Source of the DNA: Xanthobacteraceae bacterium
Lineage (GTDB): Bacteria; Pseudomonadota; Alphaproteobacteria; Rhizobiales; Xanthobacteraceae
Reading direction: 5' to 3'
NCBI GenBank assembly: GCA_023954195.1
Contig: JAMLIK010000002.1
Coordinates: 372,001 to 436,000, forward strand
Length of the DNA: 64,000 nucleotides
Under the pieces are notes generated by a model. It saw only the letters and a program-made list of their open reading frames with translations. It did not search any database and was not told the DNA's origin. Every line of letters begins with the position of its first letter. Within the stretch, counting starts at the first letter, position 1. A program made the translations under genes and the position numbers. Shown here in pieces: positions 17,028-27,480 of this stretch.

Positions 17028-17816
17028 TCATTCCAACGATGTCAGAATGGTCCTGGTCGCTTCATCGGCGGGAAAGAACGCCTCGATGGCGATCTCGGAC
17101 AGGAGAACGTCGCGCGGCGTCCCGAACATGGTGGTCGTCGAGAGGAAGGTGAGGCGGCCGGCCGCCGTGGTCAGCGCCAGCGGCACGAGAACCCCGCCAT
17201 AATCCCCCGACCCGACAGACGGGTCATCGCTGACAGGGTAGGCCATAAGCTCGCGCATGAGGCCGGCCAGCACGTCATCGCGCGTCGCCGCGATCTGGAG
17301 GCGCAGCCGATCGAGCAGGTGCTCGCGCCACTGCGCGAGATTGGCGATATGAGGCGCGAGCCCTTTGGGATGCAGGCTGAGCCGAAGCACGTTCACCGGC
17401 ACGTCCAGTAACGTCCGATCCTCGACACCGGCGAGCAGGGGAGCCAGCGCGTCGTTGGCCATGACTTGGTTCCAGTGCCGGTCGACGGCGAGCGCCGGGA
17501 ACGGCTCGTGGCCCTTGAGGATCATCGCGATCGCATCCCGCGCGGCGGCCATGGCCGGGTCGTCCAGGCTGTGCTCGCCGAAGGAGGGGGCGAACCCGGC
17601 GGCGAGAAGCACCGCGTTGCGCTCACGCAGGGGAATGTTCAGGCGTTCGGTCAGACGCAAAACCATCTCCCGGCTCGGCCGCGACCGGCCGCTCTCGACA
17701 AAGCTCAAATGCCGCTGCGAGATTTCCGCCTCCAGCGCCAGGTCGAGTTGGCTCATGCCGCGACGCTGGCGCCAGACGCGCAGATAATCGCCGGTTTGCG
17801 ATGCCGCCCTTGCCAT
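17028..17816 (-). CDS. XRE-family regulator with MmyB-like ligand-binding domain
   Basis: The 262-residue protein has an N-terminal helix-turn-helix of the XRE type (about residues 10-65: LRVWRQRRGMSQLDLALEAEISQRHLSFVESGRSRPS). The C-terminal domain is of the MmyB class (FPALAVDRHWNQVMANDALAPLL, LRLSLHPKGLAPHIANLAQWREHLL), which in related actinobacterial proteins binds a fatty-acid-like ligand. It is probably a cytoplasmic repressor or activator. It lies 90 bp after a SnoaL-like gene on the same strand, a common pairing for regulators of this family and their targets. The target is not determined. Confidence 0.88.
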   Translation of the reverse strand: MARAASQTGDYLRVWRQRRGMSQLDLALEAEISQRHLSFVESGRSRPSREMVLRLTERLNIPLRERNAVLLAAGFAPSFGEHSLDDPAMAAARDAIAMILKGHEPFPALAVDRHWNQVMANDALAPLLAGVEDRTLLDVPVNVLRLSLHPKGLAPHIANLAQWREHLLDRLRLQIAATRDDVLAGLMRELMAYPVSDDPSVGSGDYGGVLVPLALTTAAGRLTFLSTTTMFGTPRDVLLSEIAIEAFFPADEATRTILTSLE

Positions 17817-17853
17817 CGCGTCACGCTAGAGCGGATTTGGTCTGGAGGGAATT

Positions 17854-17884
17854 GTCATGCGAGGGCTCGACCCGCGCATCCATC
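17854..17884. repeat. Partial dispersed repeat arm
   Basis: GTCATGCGAGGGCTCGACCC followed by GCGCATCCATC resembles the left arm of the repeat at 59325-59400 (GTCATGCCCGG...GGGCATCCATC). No right arm follows. It occupies the short gap between the XRE and SnoaL-like genes. Confidence 0.5.
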
Positions 17885-17906
17885 CCCGTAACGCCTGTGG
17901 GTCCGA

Positions 17907-18266
17907 TCATGCCGGCGCCTTATCGATAAAGCCCGTGACCGATTTCAGGCGGCCATTGTCGATGACGACGAAATCGGTTCCCTGGATCATATCGGGCTCT
18001 GTTTTTGGCCCGAGCGCCCAGGAGAAGCGGACCTTGTCGCCATAGCCGTCGGCGGCGCCTGCCAGCGCGAACCGGAAGCCGGGGAAGCGGGCATGGACCG
18101 CGCCGATCAAGGCGCTGATTTCCGCCCGGCCTTCGCCGCTCATCACGGGGTCGACATAGGTGGCGTCCGTGCTCCAGTTCTCGGCCAGAAGCGCATCGCG
18201 GCGGGCAGGGTCGGTTTCATTCCAGGCGGCGATGTAGCGGTCGGCGATGTGGGTGGCGTCGGTCAT
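17907..18266 (-). CDS. SnoaL-like / NTF2-fold protein
   Basis: The 119-residue protein has the NTF2-like pattern IADRYIAAWNETDPARRDALL ... YVDPVMSGEGRAEISALIGAVHARFPGFRF ... DFVVIDNGRLKSVTGF. It is a small alpha+beta cone-fold protein of the polyketide-cyclase/ketosteroid-isomerase-like group; the specific activity cannot be assigned. I use the ATG at 18266 because GAGGAG stands seven bases upstream, whereas an in-frame ATG at 18299 has no clear ribosome-binding site. The XRE regulator gene lies downstream on the same strand and may control it. Confidence 0.82.
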   Translation of the reverse strand: MTDATHIADRYIAAWNETDPARRDALLAENWSTDATYVDPVMSGEGRAEISALIGAVHARFPGFRFALAGAADGYGDKVRFSWALGPKTEPDMIQGTDFVVIDNGRLKSVTGFIDKAPA

Positions 18267-18371
18267 GACATTCTCCTCGGTTGAGCGCCTGTCGTTCAAG
18301 CCAGGCCATCATGAGGAGCGAATGTTCTGCGCTCAATTACCTCGCGGGTCATTAACGCAAAACGGACGGGC

Positions 18372-18403
18372 AAAAAGCAAACGGCGCGCCCTTGGCGCGC
18401 CGT
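18372..18403 (-). terminator. Rho-independent terminator of coxSLM
   Basis: On the minus strand a perfect 10-bp stem (ACGGCGCGCC/GGCGCGCCGT) with a three-base loop is followed by TTGCTTTTTG. It lies 27 bp after the coxM stop, the expected place for the end of the cox transcript. Confidence 0.85.
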
Positions 18404-18429
18404 CGCGATTGTCGGTCAGGCGCGGCGGC

Positions 18430-19230
18430 CTAGCCTGCGTCCTTCACGGCCCGCTGGGCCATGACCTTGACCAGGTTGGCGCGGTAGTCGGCGGCGCCGT
18501 GGAGGTCGGCCATCATGCCGTCGGCGGAGATGGTGACGCCGTCCAGCGCCGCGGCCGACCAGTTGGCCTTGAGCGCCTGCTCGATGGCGGGCACCCGCAT
18601 CACGCCGTTCTGCGAGGCGCCGGTGGCGGCGACGCGGACCTCGCCGGATTTGGTCTGCGCCACGAACACCCCGGTCAGCGCGAAGCGCGAGGCCGGATGG
18701 CGGAATTTGGCGTAGCCCGCCTTGGCCGGGATCGGGAAGGAGACGGCGGTGATGATCTCGCCGTCCTCCAGCGCGGTCGAGAACAGGCCCTGGAAGAAGT
18801 CTTCCGCCGCGATGCTGCGCTTGTTGGTGGTCACCGTGGCATTCAGCGCCAGCACCGCCGCCGGATAGTCCGCCGCCGGGTCGTTGTTGGCGAGCGAGCC
18901 GCCGATGGTGCCGCGATAGCGCACCGCCGGGTCGCCGATCATGCCGGCGAGCGCCGCCAGCGCCGGGATCGCCTTCGCCACCCCGGCGCTGGTGGCGACG
19001 TCGTAATGGGGCGTCGCCGCCTTGATGGTGACGGCGTCGCCGCCGACCTCGATGCCGATCAGCGCCGGGATTTTCGCCAGATCGATCACGTCGCTCGGCG
19101 CGGCGAGCCGCTGCTTCATCACTGGCAGCAGGGTCTGCCCGCCGGCGAGGTATTTGGCTTCAGTGCCCTTGGCGAACGCCGCCGCGGCGTCGTCGACCGA
19201 GGAGGCGCGGTGATAGGTGGTCTGATACAT
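18430..19230 (-). CDS. coxM: CO dehydrogenase-like medium (FAD) subunit CoxM
   Basis: The 266-residue protein is the FAD subunit of a xanthine-oxidase-family enzyme. FAD-binding motifs are AKYLAGGQTLLP and TIGGSLANNDPAADYPAAVLAL. It passes electrons from the Fe-S subunit to the quinone pool or another acceptor. I choose ATG at 19230, which has GGGAG upstream; an in-frame ATG at 19275 would overlap the coxL end and lacks support. The S-L-M order and the CoxL motif mark a form II set. Its stop is followed by a strong terminator. Confidence 0.88.
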   Translation of the reverse strand: MYQTTYHRASSVDDAAAAFAKGTEAKYLAGGQTLLPVMKQRLAAPSDVIDLAKIPALIGIEVGGDAVTIKAATPHYDVATSAGVAKAIPALAALAGMIGDPAVRYRGTIGGSLANNDPAADYPAAVLALNATVTTNKRSIAAEDFFQGLFSTALEDGEIITAVSFPIPAKAGYAKFRHPASRFALTGVFVAQTKSGEVRVAATGASQNGVMRVPAIEQALKANWSAAALDGVTISADGMMADLHGAADYRANLVKVMAQRAVKDAG

Positions 19231-19247
19231 GATGCGTCTCCCTTGTC

Positions 19248-21593
<2,346 letters not shown>

Positions 21594-21781
21594 GGGATGT
21601 CTCCTTGTCGGATCGAAGCCGCGCCGTCACAGGCCGCGCGCCCGATCACTGGTTCAAATCGCGTGACTGTTTCGATCCGCGCGGCACTTCGATGTCGCGA
21701 AGCCGCGACGCGCGGAGGCTGACCTTGGAACGCACGGACATGCCAGGCGCGGATACGAAAGCCCGCGCCGGCGGCCGCGCG

Positions 21782-22267
<486 letters not shown>

Positions 22268-22290
22268 GAGACACCTCCCGTTTTTCTTTG

Positions 22291-22324
22291 TTCTAATCGT
22301 CAGATCAGACTTTCAGGATTAGAA
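22291..22324. promoter_or_regulatory. Inverted repeat upstream of coxS
   Basis: Exact arms TTCTAATC and GATTAGAA are separated by 18 bases that themselves contain GTCAGATCAGAC. The dyad ends 24 bp from the GTG start of coxS, in an AT-rich patch, so it is a candidate operator. The remaining divergent gap (22268-22579) also holds TTGACG-N11-CGTCAA at 22409-22431, which could serve either direction. No gene is present in the gap. Confidence 0.45.
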
Positions 22325-22579
22325 GCATTCCAGGCCGACTTGGCAACAACGATCTTCGTCGCAGCCGGCCCCGATCTCGAGCCTCCCCCGGCCGGGAAGG
22401 GGCGGCTATTGACGGGACTGAAATTCGTCAACAAGGTTGCGGCCGGTCGGCCGAGCCTTCGGCGCCGGACGGGTCTTGCGGGCCGGACGGGATGCGGGCG
22501 TCGCGCGAATGCGAGCGGGGGCCGGGAGCGCTCCGGCATGACGGTTCAGCGCATGACGGTGCAAACGGGAGCAGCAAAC

Positions 22580-23347
22580 ATGAGAGGTCTGAAGAATCGC
22601 GTCGCCATCGTCACCGGCGCGGCCGGCGGGATCGGGAGCGCGATTTGCCGCCGTTTCCTCGACGAGGGCGCCCATGTCCTCGCGATGGACGTCAACGCGG
22701 ATGCGTTGCAGGCGCTGGCGGCGGGTCTGGGCGCGGACGAATCGCGGCTGTACCCGCTGGCGGTGGATATCGCCGACTACGCGGCGGTCAAGGCGGCGGT
22801 GGATCGCGGCGTCGCCCGGTTCAGCAAGCTCGACATCCTGGTCAACAACGCCGGCTGGGATGTCGCAAAACCGTTCCTTCAGACCGATCCGGAGCTGTGG
22901 GACAAGATCATCGCGATCAACCTGCGCGGCCCGTTGAACCTGCACAAGGCGGCGATGCCGCACATGATCGCGGGCGGCGGCGGCAAGGTGGTCAACGTGG
23001 CCTCCGACGCCGGCCGCGTCGGCTCGTCCGGCGAATCGGTCTATTCGGCGTGCAAGGGCGGCCTGATCTCCTTTTCCAAGACGATCGCGCGGGAATATGC
23101 TCGCGACAACATCCGGGTCAACGCGGTGTGTCCCGGCCCGACCGACACCGCGCTGCTGCGCTCGTTCGTCGGTGACGGCGAGTTCGGCCAGAAGATCTAT
23201 GAGGGGCTGAAGCGGGCGATCCCGCTCAAGCGTCTCGGCCAGCCCGACGATATTCCCGGCATGATCGCGTTCCTGTCGAGCGACGACGCCAACTTCATCA
23301 CCGGGCAGGTCATCAGCGTGTCCGGCGGCCTGACGATGGCCGGCTGA
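22580..23347 (+). CDS. SDR-family dehydrogenase, BadH-like (2-hydroxycyclohexanecarboxyl-CoA dehydrogenase type)
   Basis: The 255-residue short-chain dehydrogenase has TGAAGGIG (cofactor binding), NNAGWD, catalytic Ser in VASDAGRVGSSGE, YSACKGG (Tyr/Lys) and VCPGPTDTALL. The segments NNAGWD, VGSSGE-VY-ACKGGL, NAVCPGPTDTALL and FITGQVISVSGGLTM closely resemble what I recall of BadH from Rhodopseudomonas palustris, which oxidises 2-hydroxycyclohexane-1-carboxyl-CoA in anaerobic benzoate degradation. No other bad genes are nearby, so the exact substrate is open and I give no symbol. ATG at 22580 follows GGGAGCAG; longer in-frame starts run into the coxS promoter region. Confidence 0.82.
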   Translation: MRGLKNRVAIVTGAAGGIGSAICRRFLDEGAHVLAMDVNADALQALAAGLGADESRLYPLAVDIADYAAVKAAVDRGVARFSKLDILVNNAGWDVAKPFLQTDPELWDKIIAINLRGPLNLHKAAMPHMIAGGGGKVVNVASDAGRVGSSGESVYSACKGGLISFSKTIAREYARDNIRVNAVCPGPTDTALLRSFVGDGEFGQKIYEGLKRAIPLKRLGQPDDIPGMIAFLSSDDANFITGQVISVSGGLTMAG

Positions 23348-23401
23348 GGCGGGATTGATCGCGGGTCGAGGTTGTTGCTCGCGGACCTGCAACACGACAA
23401 T

Positions 23402-23558
23402 CGTCGTCCCCGCCAACGGGTCGGCGCAAAGCGCCGCCCGATGACAGGCTCAGGCGGGGACCCATACGCCGCGGCAGTTCGGCTTTATCTATCCGGGCAA
23501 GTTCATTCAAAACAGCCAATGCCAGGGGTTCTGGGTCCTCGCCTGCGCGAGGACGACG
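23402..23558. repeat. Dispersed repeat, longer variant
   Basis: The element starts CGTCGTCCCCGCC and ends GGTCCTCGCCTGCGCGAGGACGACG, with an inner GGCGGGGACCCAT arm. It has the same layout of inverted arms as the other dispersed repeats, but with 'cgtcgtcc' ends and a longer centre. It fills the gap between the convergent SDR and MarR genes. Confidence 0.6.
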
Positions 23559-23694
23559 CCGAGATTGTTTGATCTGGCGTGCACCGTTTCCAATCGGACT
23601 CCGCGACATATGCAAAGCATGACGTTTTGAGAGGCGACGCCGGTATCCCGCGTTGAAGGCGGCTGACGCCCCAGGGCCACGCGAAATCACGCCT

Positions 23695-24156
23695 TCAGCC
23701 GCCCGACGCCGCGGGCATCGCCAGCAGCTTGGCGATGGCGCCGCGAAGGGCGGCCTGGTCCTTGCGCGACAGCGCCGCGAGCGCGGATTTCTCATAGGCC
23801 AGCGCCAGCGGCTCAATGTCGGCGTACACCTTGCGGCCCTTCCGCGTCAGCTGCAATTCGACCAGCCGCTTGTCCGCGCCGGCCACCCGCTTTTCGATCA
23901 GCCCGGCGGTTTCCAGCGTCGCCGCGGCGCGGCTGACCTTGGACTTGTCCATGTCGACCCGCTCATGCACCTCGCGCACCGAGACGTTGCGGTTCTGGGC
24001 CAGATGGGCGATGACGCGCCATTCCGCGATGGTGATGTTGAAGCGGGCCTCGTAGATCGCCGCCAGGTCCTTGCTCATCCGGCTCGCCAGCACGTTAATC
24101 AGGTAGGGCAGGAAGGCGTCGATATCGAGGGCCGGACGTTTTGGCGCGTCAGCCAT
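23695..24156 (-). CDS. MarR-family transcriptional regulator
   Basis: The 153-residue protein has the MarR winged-helix layout: ITIAEWRVIAHLAQNRNVSVREV, recognition helix DKSKVSRAAATLETAGLI and wing KRVAGADKRLVELQLTRKG. It likely binds DNA as a dimer and responds to a small aromatic or CoA-type ligand. An inverted repeat lies directly before its own start codon and a related sequence lies upstream of the VOC gene, so autorepression and control of that gene are plausible. No Shine-Dalgarno sequence is evident, because the inverted repeat occupies that position. Confidence 0.9.
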   Translation of the reverse strand: MADAPKRPALDIDAFLPYLINVLASRMSKDLAAIYEARFNITIAEWRVIAHLAQNRNVSVREVHERVDMDKSKVSRAAATLETAGLIEKRVAGADKRLVELQLTRKGRKVYADIEPLALAYEKSALAALSRKDQAALRGAIAKLLAMPAASGG

Positions 24157-24157
24157 T

Positions 24158-24173
24158 CAAATCATCTCATTTG
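24158..24173. promoter_or_regulatory. Candidate MarR operator at its own start
   Basis: CAAAT-N6-ATTTG is an exact inverted repeat only one base upstream of the marR ATG (read on the minus strand). The minus-strand text CAAATGAGATGATTTGAA matches 14 of 18 positions with CATATGATATGATTTAAT upstream of the VOC gene at 24917-24941. Binding here would block the ribosome-binding region or, if the transcript is leaderless, the promoter. Confidence 0.5.
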
Positions 24174-24267
24174 CAATGACACGGGACGGTCGCACCGTAG
24201 CGTGGGACCGGGAGCCGCGCAACCCGGAGCCGAGCGGCGCGCGGCCGGCCCGCCCTGGAGGAAGCGT

Positions 24268-24301
24268 CATCGCCGGCCGCCGTGCGGGACGGCCGGCGAT
24301 G
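24268..24301. terminator. Strong hairpin after VOC gene
   Basis: Exact 12-bp arms CATCGCCGGCCG and CGGCCGGCGATG flank a ten-base loop. It lies 35 bp after the VOC gene stop on the minus strand and before marR. No U-tract follows, so it may end or protect the transcript rather than act as a classical intrinsic terminator. Confidence 0.5.
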
Positions 24302-24335
24302 GGAAACGGTCGCGGGCGGGGCGTGACCGCGCGGG

Positions 24336-24878
24336 TCACTGAACCGTCGCCAGTTCCTTCTCGTGCAGCCAGGCCATGTGGCGCGGCGGGCTCCGGGTCT
24401 GCGACCAGTCCTCGATCATGCGCGGAGCGAGGTCCTTCATGCGCTGCAATTGCTCCGGCGTCGCCGTGTCGACCACCACTTCGAGGCGATGGCCCGACGG
24501 ATCGAAGAAGTAGATCGATTTGAAGATGGTGTGATCGGTCGGGCCGACGACGTCGAGGCCGGCGTCGCGCGCGCGCTGATGCGCCTCCTCGAACGCCGCC
24601 GCGTCCTTCACCGCGAAGGCGATGTGCTGGGTCCATTCCGGCGTGTTGGGGTCGCGGCCCATCGCGGGCGAATTCGGCAACTCGAAGAACGCCAGGATGC
24701 TGCCGTTCCCGGCGTCAAGGAAGATGTGCATGTAGGGATCCGGCGACTTGGTGGACGGCACGTTGTCCTCGGCGATGGCGCCGAGCAGGTCCATGTTCAG
24801 CACCTTCTTGTAGAATTCGACCGTCGCCTTGGTGTCGATGCAGCGGTAGGCGACGTGATGGAATTTCTCGATCTTCAT
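24336..24878 (-). CDS. VOC-superfamily (glyoxalase/extradiol dioxygenase-like) protein
   Basis: The 180-residue protein has two halves of the vicinal-oxygen-chelate fold: FHHVAYRCIDTKATVEFYKKVL at the start, and QHIAFAVKDAAAFEEAHQRARDAGLDVVGPTDH with FFDPSGHRLEVVVD in the second half. The His and Glu residues in these segments are the likely metal ligands. Such proteins include lactoylglutathione lyases, ring-cleaving dioxygenases and isomerases; I cannot choose among them. AAGGGAG precedes the ATG. An operator-like sequence shared with the adjacent marR gene lies 39 bp upstream. Confidence 0.82.
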   Translation of the reverse strand: MKIEKFHHVAYRCIDTKATVEFYKKVLNMDLLGAIAEDNVPSTKSPDPYMHIFLDAGNGSILAFFELPNSPAMGRDPNTPEWTQHIAFAVKDAAAFEEAHQRARDAGLDVVGPTDHTIFKSIYFFDPSGHRLEVVVDTATPEQLQRMKDLAPRMIEDWSQTRSPPRHMAWLHEKELATVQ

Positions 24879-24916
24879 GGCGACTCCCTTCGGTTCTGGC
24901 GGCCTCGGCGGCCCGA

Positions 24917-24941
24917 ATTAAATCATATCATATGAAATGAA
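24917..24941. promoter_or_regulatory. Candidate MarR operator upstream of VOC gene
   Basis: This AT-rich stretch contains TCATAT-C-ATATGA, an exact inverted repeat (24923-24935), inside a sequence similar to that at the marR start. It stands 39 bp upstream of the VOC gene start, in the position of a promoter. Regulation by the neighbouring MarR protein is inferred from the shared sequence. Confidence 0.5.
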
Positions 24942-25067
24942 TATCCGACTCTCGACTTGCCGTGTCAAGCCGGAGAGCGGCCGGAACGGCAAATTATTAT
25001 CAAGTTAAGTAACGGGCCGCGCCGGCGGCGGCGCGAAAAATAACATTCATCCGCGATGTTTGTTTTG

Positions 25068-25109
25068 TTTGCGAACTCGCAAAGAGCGTTGGGTGCGCTG
25101 CGGCATACT
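25068..25109 (+). promoter_or_regulatory. NnrR/FNR-type box and promoter of nirK
   Basis: TTTGCGAACTCGCAAA (25068-25083) is a perfect 16-bp palindrome of the CRP/FNR family pattern TTG-N8-CAA. CATACT at 25104-25109 fits a -10 element. A start of transcription near 25116 would put the palindrome at about -41, the class II activator position. This fits control by NO/low-oxygen regulators such as NnrR or FixK; the regulator gene is not in the window. Confidence 0.85.
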
Positions 25110-25146
25110 CGCGCCATCCATTACGGACACCGAACAGGAGAGTGTC

Positions 25147-26265
25147 ATGATCACCCGCCGAACCGCCCTGATGGGCGCCGCCCTCGCAGCCATGGTCATC
25201 GCCGCGCCCGCATTGGCCGACGACCTCAAGTTGCCGCGCGAGCGCGTCGAACTGGTGGCTCCGCCGTTCGTGCATCCGCACGACCAGATCGCCAAGGACG
25301 GCCCCAAGATCATGGAATTCAAGCTCACGGTCCGGGAGAAGGAAGTCGTCATCGACGACAACGGCACCAAGATGCAGGCCATGACGTTCAACGGCTCGAT
25401 GCCGGCGCCGATGATGGTGGTGCATGAGGGCGACTACGTCGAACTCACCCTGGTCAATCCCGAGACCAATACGATGCCGCACAACATCGACTTCCACGCC
25501 GCCACCGGCGGCCTCGGCGGCGGCGCGCTCACCCACGTCAATCCGGGCGAGCAGACCGTGCTGCGGTTCAAGGCGACCCGCCCCGGCGTCTTCGTCTATC
25601 ACTGCGCGCCAGAGGGCATGATCCCGTGGCACGTGGTGTCCGGGATGCACGGGACCATCATGGTGCTGCCGCGGGATGGCCTCAAGAACGCCGAGGGCAA
25701 GCCGCTGCACTATGACCGCATCTACTATGTCGGCGAGAACGATCTCTACATTCCGAAGGACGAGAACGGGAAGTACAAGACTTACGATTCTCCCGGCGAA
25801 TCCTTCGGCGACACCATTGAGGTGATGCGCAAGCTGATCCCGACCCATGTGGTGTTCAACGGCAGGGTCGGCGCGCTGACCGGCAAGAATGCGATGACCG
25901 CCAAGGTCGGCGAGACCGTGATGATCGTGCATTCGGAGGCCAACCGTGACACCCGCCCGCATCTGATCGGCGGTCATGGCGACTATGTCTGGGAGACCGG
26001 CAAGTTCAACAACCCGCCCGCGAAGGATCTCGAAACGTGGTTCGTGCGCGGCGGCTCCGCCGGCGCGGCGCTCTACACCTTCCGGCAGCCCGGCGTCTAT
26101 GCCTACGTCAACCACAACCTGATCGAGGCCGCCGAGCTTGGCGCCACCGCACACTTCAAGGTGGATGGCGAATGGAACAACGATCTGATGAAGCAGGTCG
26201 TGCCTCCGGGCCCGATCCCGCCGGCCAAGTCCAGCGCCATCGATGCGACGGTGCTGACACGATAA
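25147..26265 (+). CDS. nirK: Copper-containing nitrite reductase NirK
   Basis: This periplasmic enzyme reduces nitrite to nitric oxide in denitrification. The 372-residue precursor has a Tat-like signal ([15 protein letters not shown] ... ALADD). Type 1 copper ligands are His112, Cys153, His162 and Met167; type 2 ligands are His117, His152 and His323; catalytic Asp115 and His277 are present. The pattern ([31 protein letters not shown]) is that of class I NirK. ATG at 25147 follows AGGAGAG; the longer in-frame start would remove the signal from the N-terminus. nirV follows. No nor or nos genes are visible. Confidence 0.96.
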   Translation: MITRRTALMGAALAAMVIAAPALADDLKLPRERVELVAPPFVHPHDQIAKDGPKIMEFKLTVREKEVVIDDNGTKMQAMTFNGSMPAPMMVVHEGDYVELTLVNPETNTMPHNIDFHAATGGLGGGALTHVNPGEQTVLRFKATRPGVFVYHCAPEGMIPWHVVSGMHGTIMVLPRDGLKNAEGKPLHYDRIYYVGENDLYIPKDENGKYKTYDSPGESFGDTIEVMRKLIPTHVVFNGRVGALTGKNAMTAKVGETVMIVHSEANRDTRPHLIGGHGDYVWETGKFNNPPAKDLETWFVRGGSAGAALYTFRQPGVYAYVNHNLIEAAELGATAHFKVDGEWNNDLMKQVVPPGPIPPAKSSAIDATVLTR

Positions 26266-26271
26266 CGGCAA

Positions 26272-26300
26272 GGCGGCCCGCGGATCGTCCGCGGGCCGCC
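26272..26300. terminator. Perfect hairpin after nirK
   Basis: A 13-bp exact stem (GGCGGCCCGCGGA with its complement) and a three-base loop start six bases after the nirK stop. The tail is TGGGGCCTTTCC, with few T residues, so termination may be partial. It separates nirK from nirV. Confidence 0.65.
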
Positions 26301-26310
26301 TGGGGCCTTT

Positions 26311-26333
26311 CCGCTCCGATGGTATCGGAGCGG
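26311..26333. terminator. Second perfect hairpin between nirK and nirV
   Basis: Exact 10-bp arms CCGCTCCGAT and ATCGGAGCGG enclose a three-base loop, 10 bp after the first hairpin. There is no U-tract. It could stabilise the 3' end of nirK mRNA or lower nirV expression. Confidence 0.5.
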
Positions 26334-26352
26334 GGCTCCAGATTTTGGCTTT

Positions 26353-26402
26353 GACGCGTTTTCCTGACGCGAACCGGTATCCACTTCGCTCGGAAACGCT
26401 CT
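26353..26402. repeat. Dispersed intergenic repeat upstream of nirV
   Basis: GACGCGTTTTCCTGACGCGA followed by ACCGGTATCCACTTCGCTCGGAAACGCTC resembles an intergenic element that I recall as common in Bradyrhizobium-type genomes. GACGCGTTT and AAACGCTC form imperfect terminal inverted repeats. Only one copy is in this window, so its repeat nature rests on prior knowledge. Confidence 0.45.
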
Positions 26403-26420
26403 GTCCCCGGAGGGCGGATC

Positions 26421-27296
26421 ATGTTGCTGGCGATGAAGTTGAAGGCGGCCTTGGCCGTCGCGGCGTTGGCAAGTCCCCTCGCGATGACGGCGGTGACGCC
26501 CCGCGACACCGCACCGCCGGAGCGGGCGCTCACGGCGCTGAAGGCGGAGAATTTTCCCTATCGTCTCGCCGGTGATTTCTCCCGCGACGGCAAGCCGGTG
26601 GCGGCGCCGTTGCGGCAGATGCGGCTCGGTTCGTCTCTCGGCATCATGACTCGTCAGGTCACGGCGGCCGAATATGCGCGCTGTGTCGCGGACGGCGGCT
26701 GTCCGCGCATTCCGCAGGCGTCCGGCGCCGAAGACATGCCGATGGTCGGCGTGAGCTGGCGCGACGCCACCGCTTACGCGCGATGGATGACACGAACGAC
26801 CGGCAAGCTGCACCGGCTGCCGAGCGACGAGGAATGGGTGTTCGCCGCCGCCGAGAAGGCCAGCGACGACGCGTTGCCCCTGGCCGGCGCCGCCGATCCG
26901 GTGGCGGCCTGGATCGCGCGCTACGACGCCGAGGCCAGCCGCGAGCGGCCGGCCGTGCTCACGCCGCAGCCGATCGGCGCCTTCGGCCGCAACGAACGCG
27001 GATTGCAGGATGTTGCCGGCAACGTCTGGGAATGGACCGACACCTGCTTCGTGCGGCACGACGTCGAGCCGTCCGGCGCGGTGCGGGTGACCAACACCAA
27101 TTGCGGCGTCCGCGTCGTGCAGGGCGCTCATCGCGCCTACATGACCGACTTCATCCGCGATCCGCGCAGCGGCGGTTGCGCCGCCGGCGTGCCGCCGGCC
27201 AATCTCGGCTTCCGGCTGGTGGTCGAGCAGGAAAGATGGCCGGAGCTGCGGCGCATGGCGGAGCGGATCGCCGACAAAATGCTGCGGTCGCTGTAA
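26421..27296 (+). CDS. nirV: NirV, formylglycine-generating-enzyme-like protein
   Basis: The 291-residue protein has an N-terminal signal or anchor segment (residues 5-25) and an FGE-sulfatase/SUMF1-type domain: MTRQVTAAEYARCVADGGC, MVGVSWRDATAYARWM, RLPSDEEWVFAA, GLQDVAGNVWEWTDTCF and NLGFRLVVE. NirV is found next to nirK in many denitrifiers; its role in nitrite reductase function is not established. GGAGG lies seven bases before ATG 26421. The cysteines after the GNVWEW motif are present, but the Cys pair of true formylglycine-generating enzymes cannot be confirmed by eye. Confidence 0.88.
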   Translation: MLLAMKLKAALAVAALASPLAMTAVTPRDTAPPERALTALKAENFPYRLAGDFSRDGKPVAAPLRQMRLGSSLGIMTRQVTAAEYARCVADGGCPRIPQASGAEDMPMVGVSWRDATAYARWMTRTTGKLHRLPSDEEWVFAAAEKASDDALPLAGAADPVAAWIARYDAEASRERPAVLTPQPIGAFGRNERGLQDVAGNVWEWTDTCFVRHDVEPSGAVRVTNTNCGVRVVQGAHRAYMTDFIRDPRSGGCAAGVPPANLGFRLVVEQERWPELRRMAERIADKMLRSL

Positions 27297-27326
27297 CCTT
27301 GCATAGCGAAATGACCACGATTGAAT

Positions 27327-27445
27327 CGTCATTGCGCGCACCCGGATCAGCGCTTCGCGCTGTCCGAGCACAGGCTCCGCGAAGCAATCCAGAGGCCGTA
27401 AGATAAGGACCGGATTGCTTCGTCGCTCCGCCCCTCGCAATGACG
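27327..27445. repeat. Long dispersed palindromic repeat, full copy
   Basis: This 119-bp element is bounded by CGTCATTGCG and its exact complement CGCAATGACG. Inside are CGCTTCGCGCTGTCCGAGCA, CTCCGCGAAGCAATCC and GGATTGCTTCGTCGCTC. A second copy with the same blocks lies at 42063-42183 and a half copy at 16796-16835. It sits between the convergent ends of nirV and the solute-binding protein gene. It has no coding potential. Confidence 0.85.
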
Positions 27446-27480
27446 GCGAAACGGGTGGTCGAACTTAAATCGAAATCACC

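Noticed and set aside
21640-21680. GGTTCAAATC, reminiscent of a tRNA T-arm
   Set aside because: The flanking bases do not form the T-stem, and no acceptor or anticodon arm is present.
27327-27445. Dispersed palindromic element as an insertion sequence
   Set aside because: It is only 119 bp long with no transposase gene and no visible target duplication; a non-autonomous repeat is the better description.
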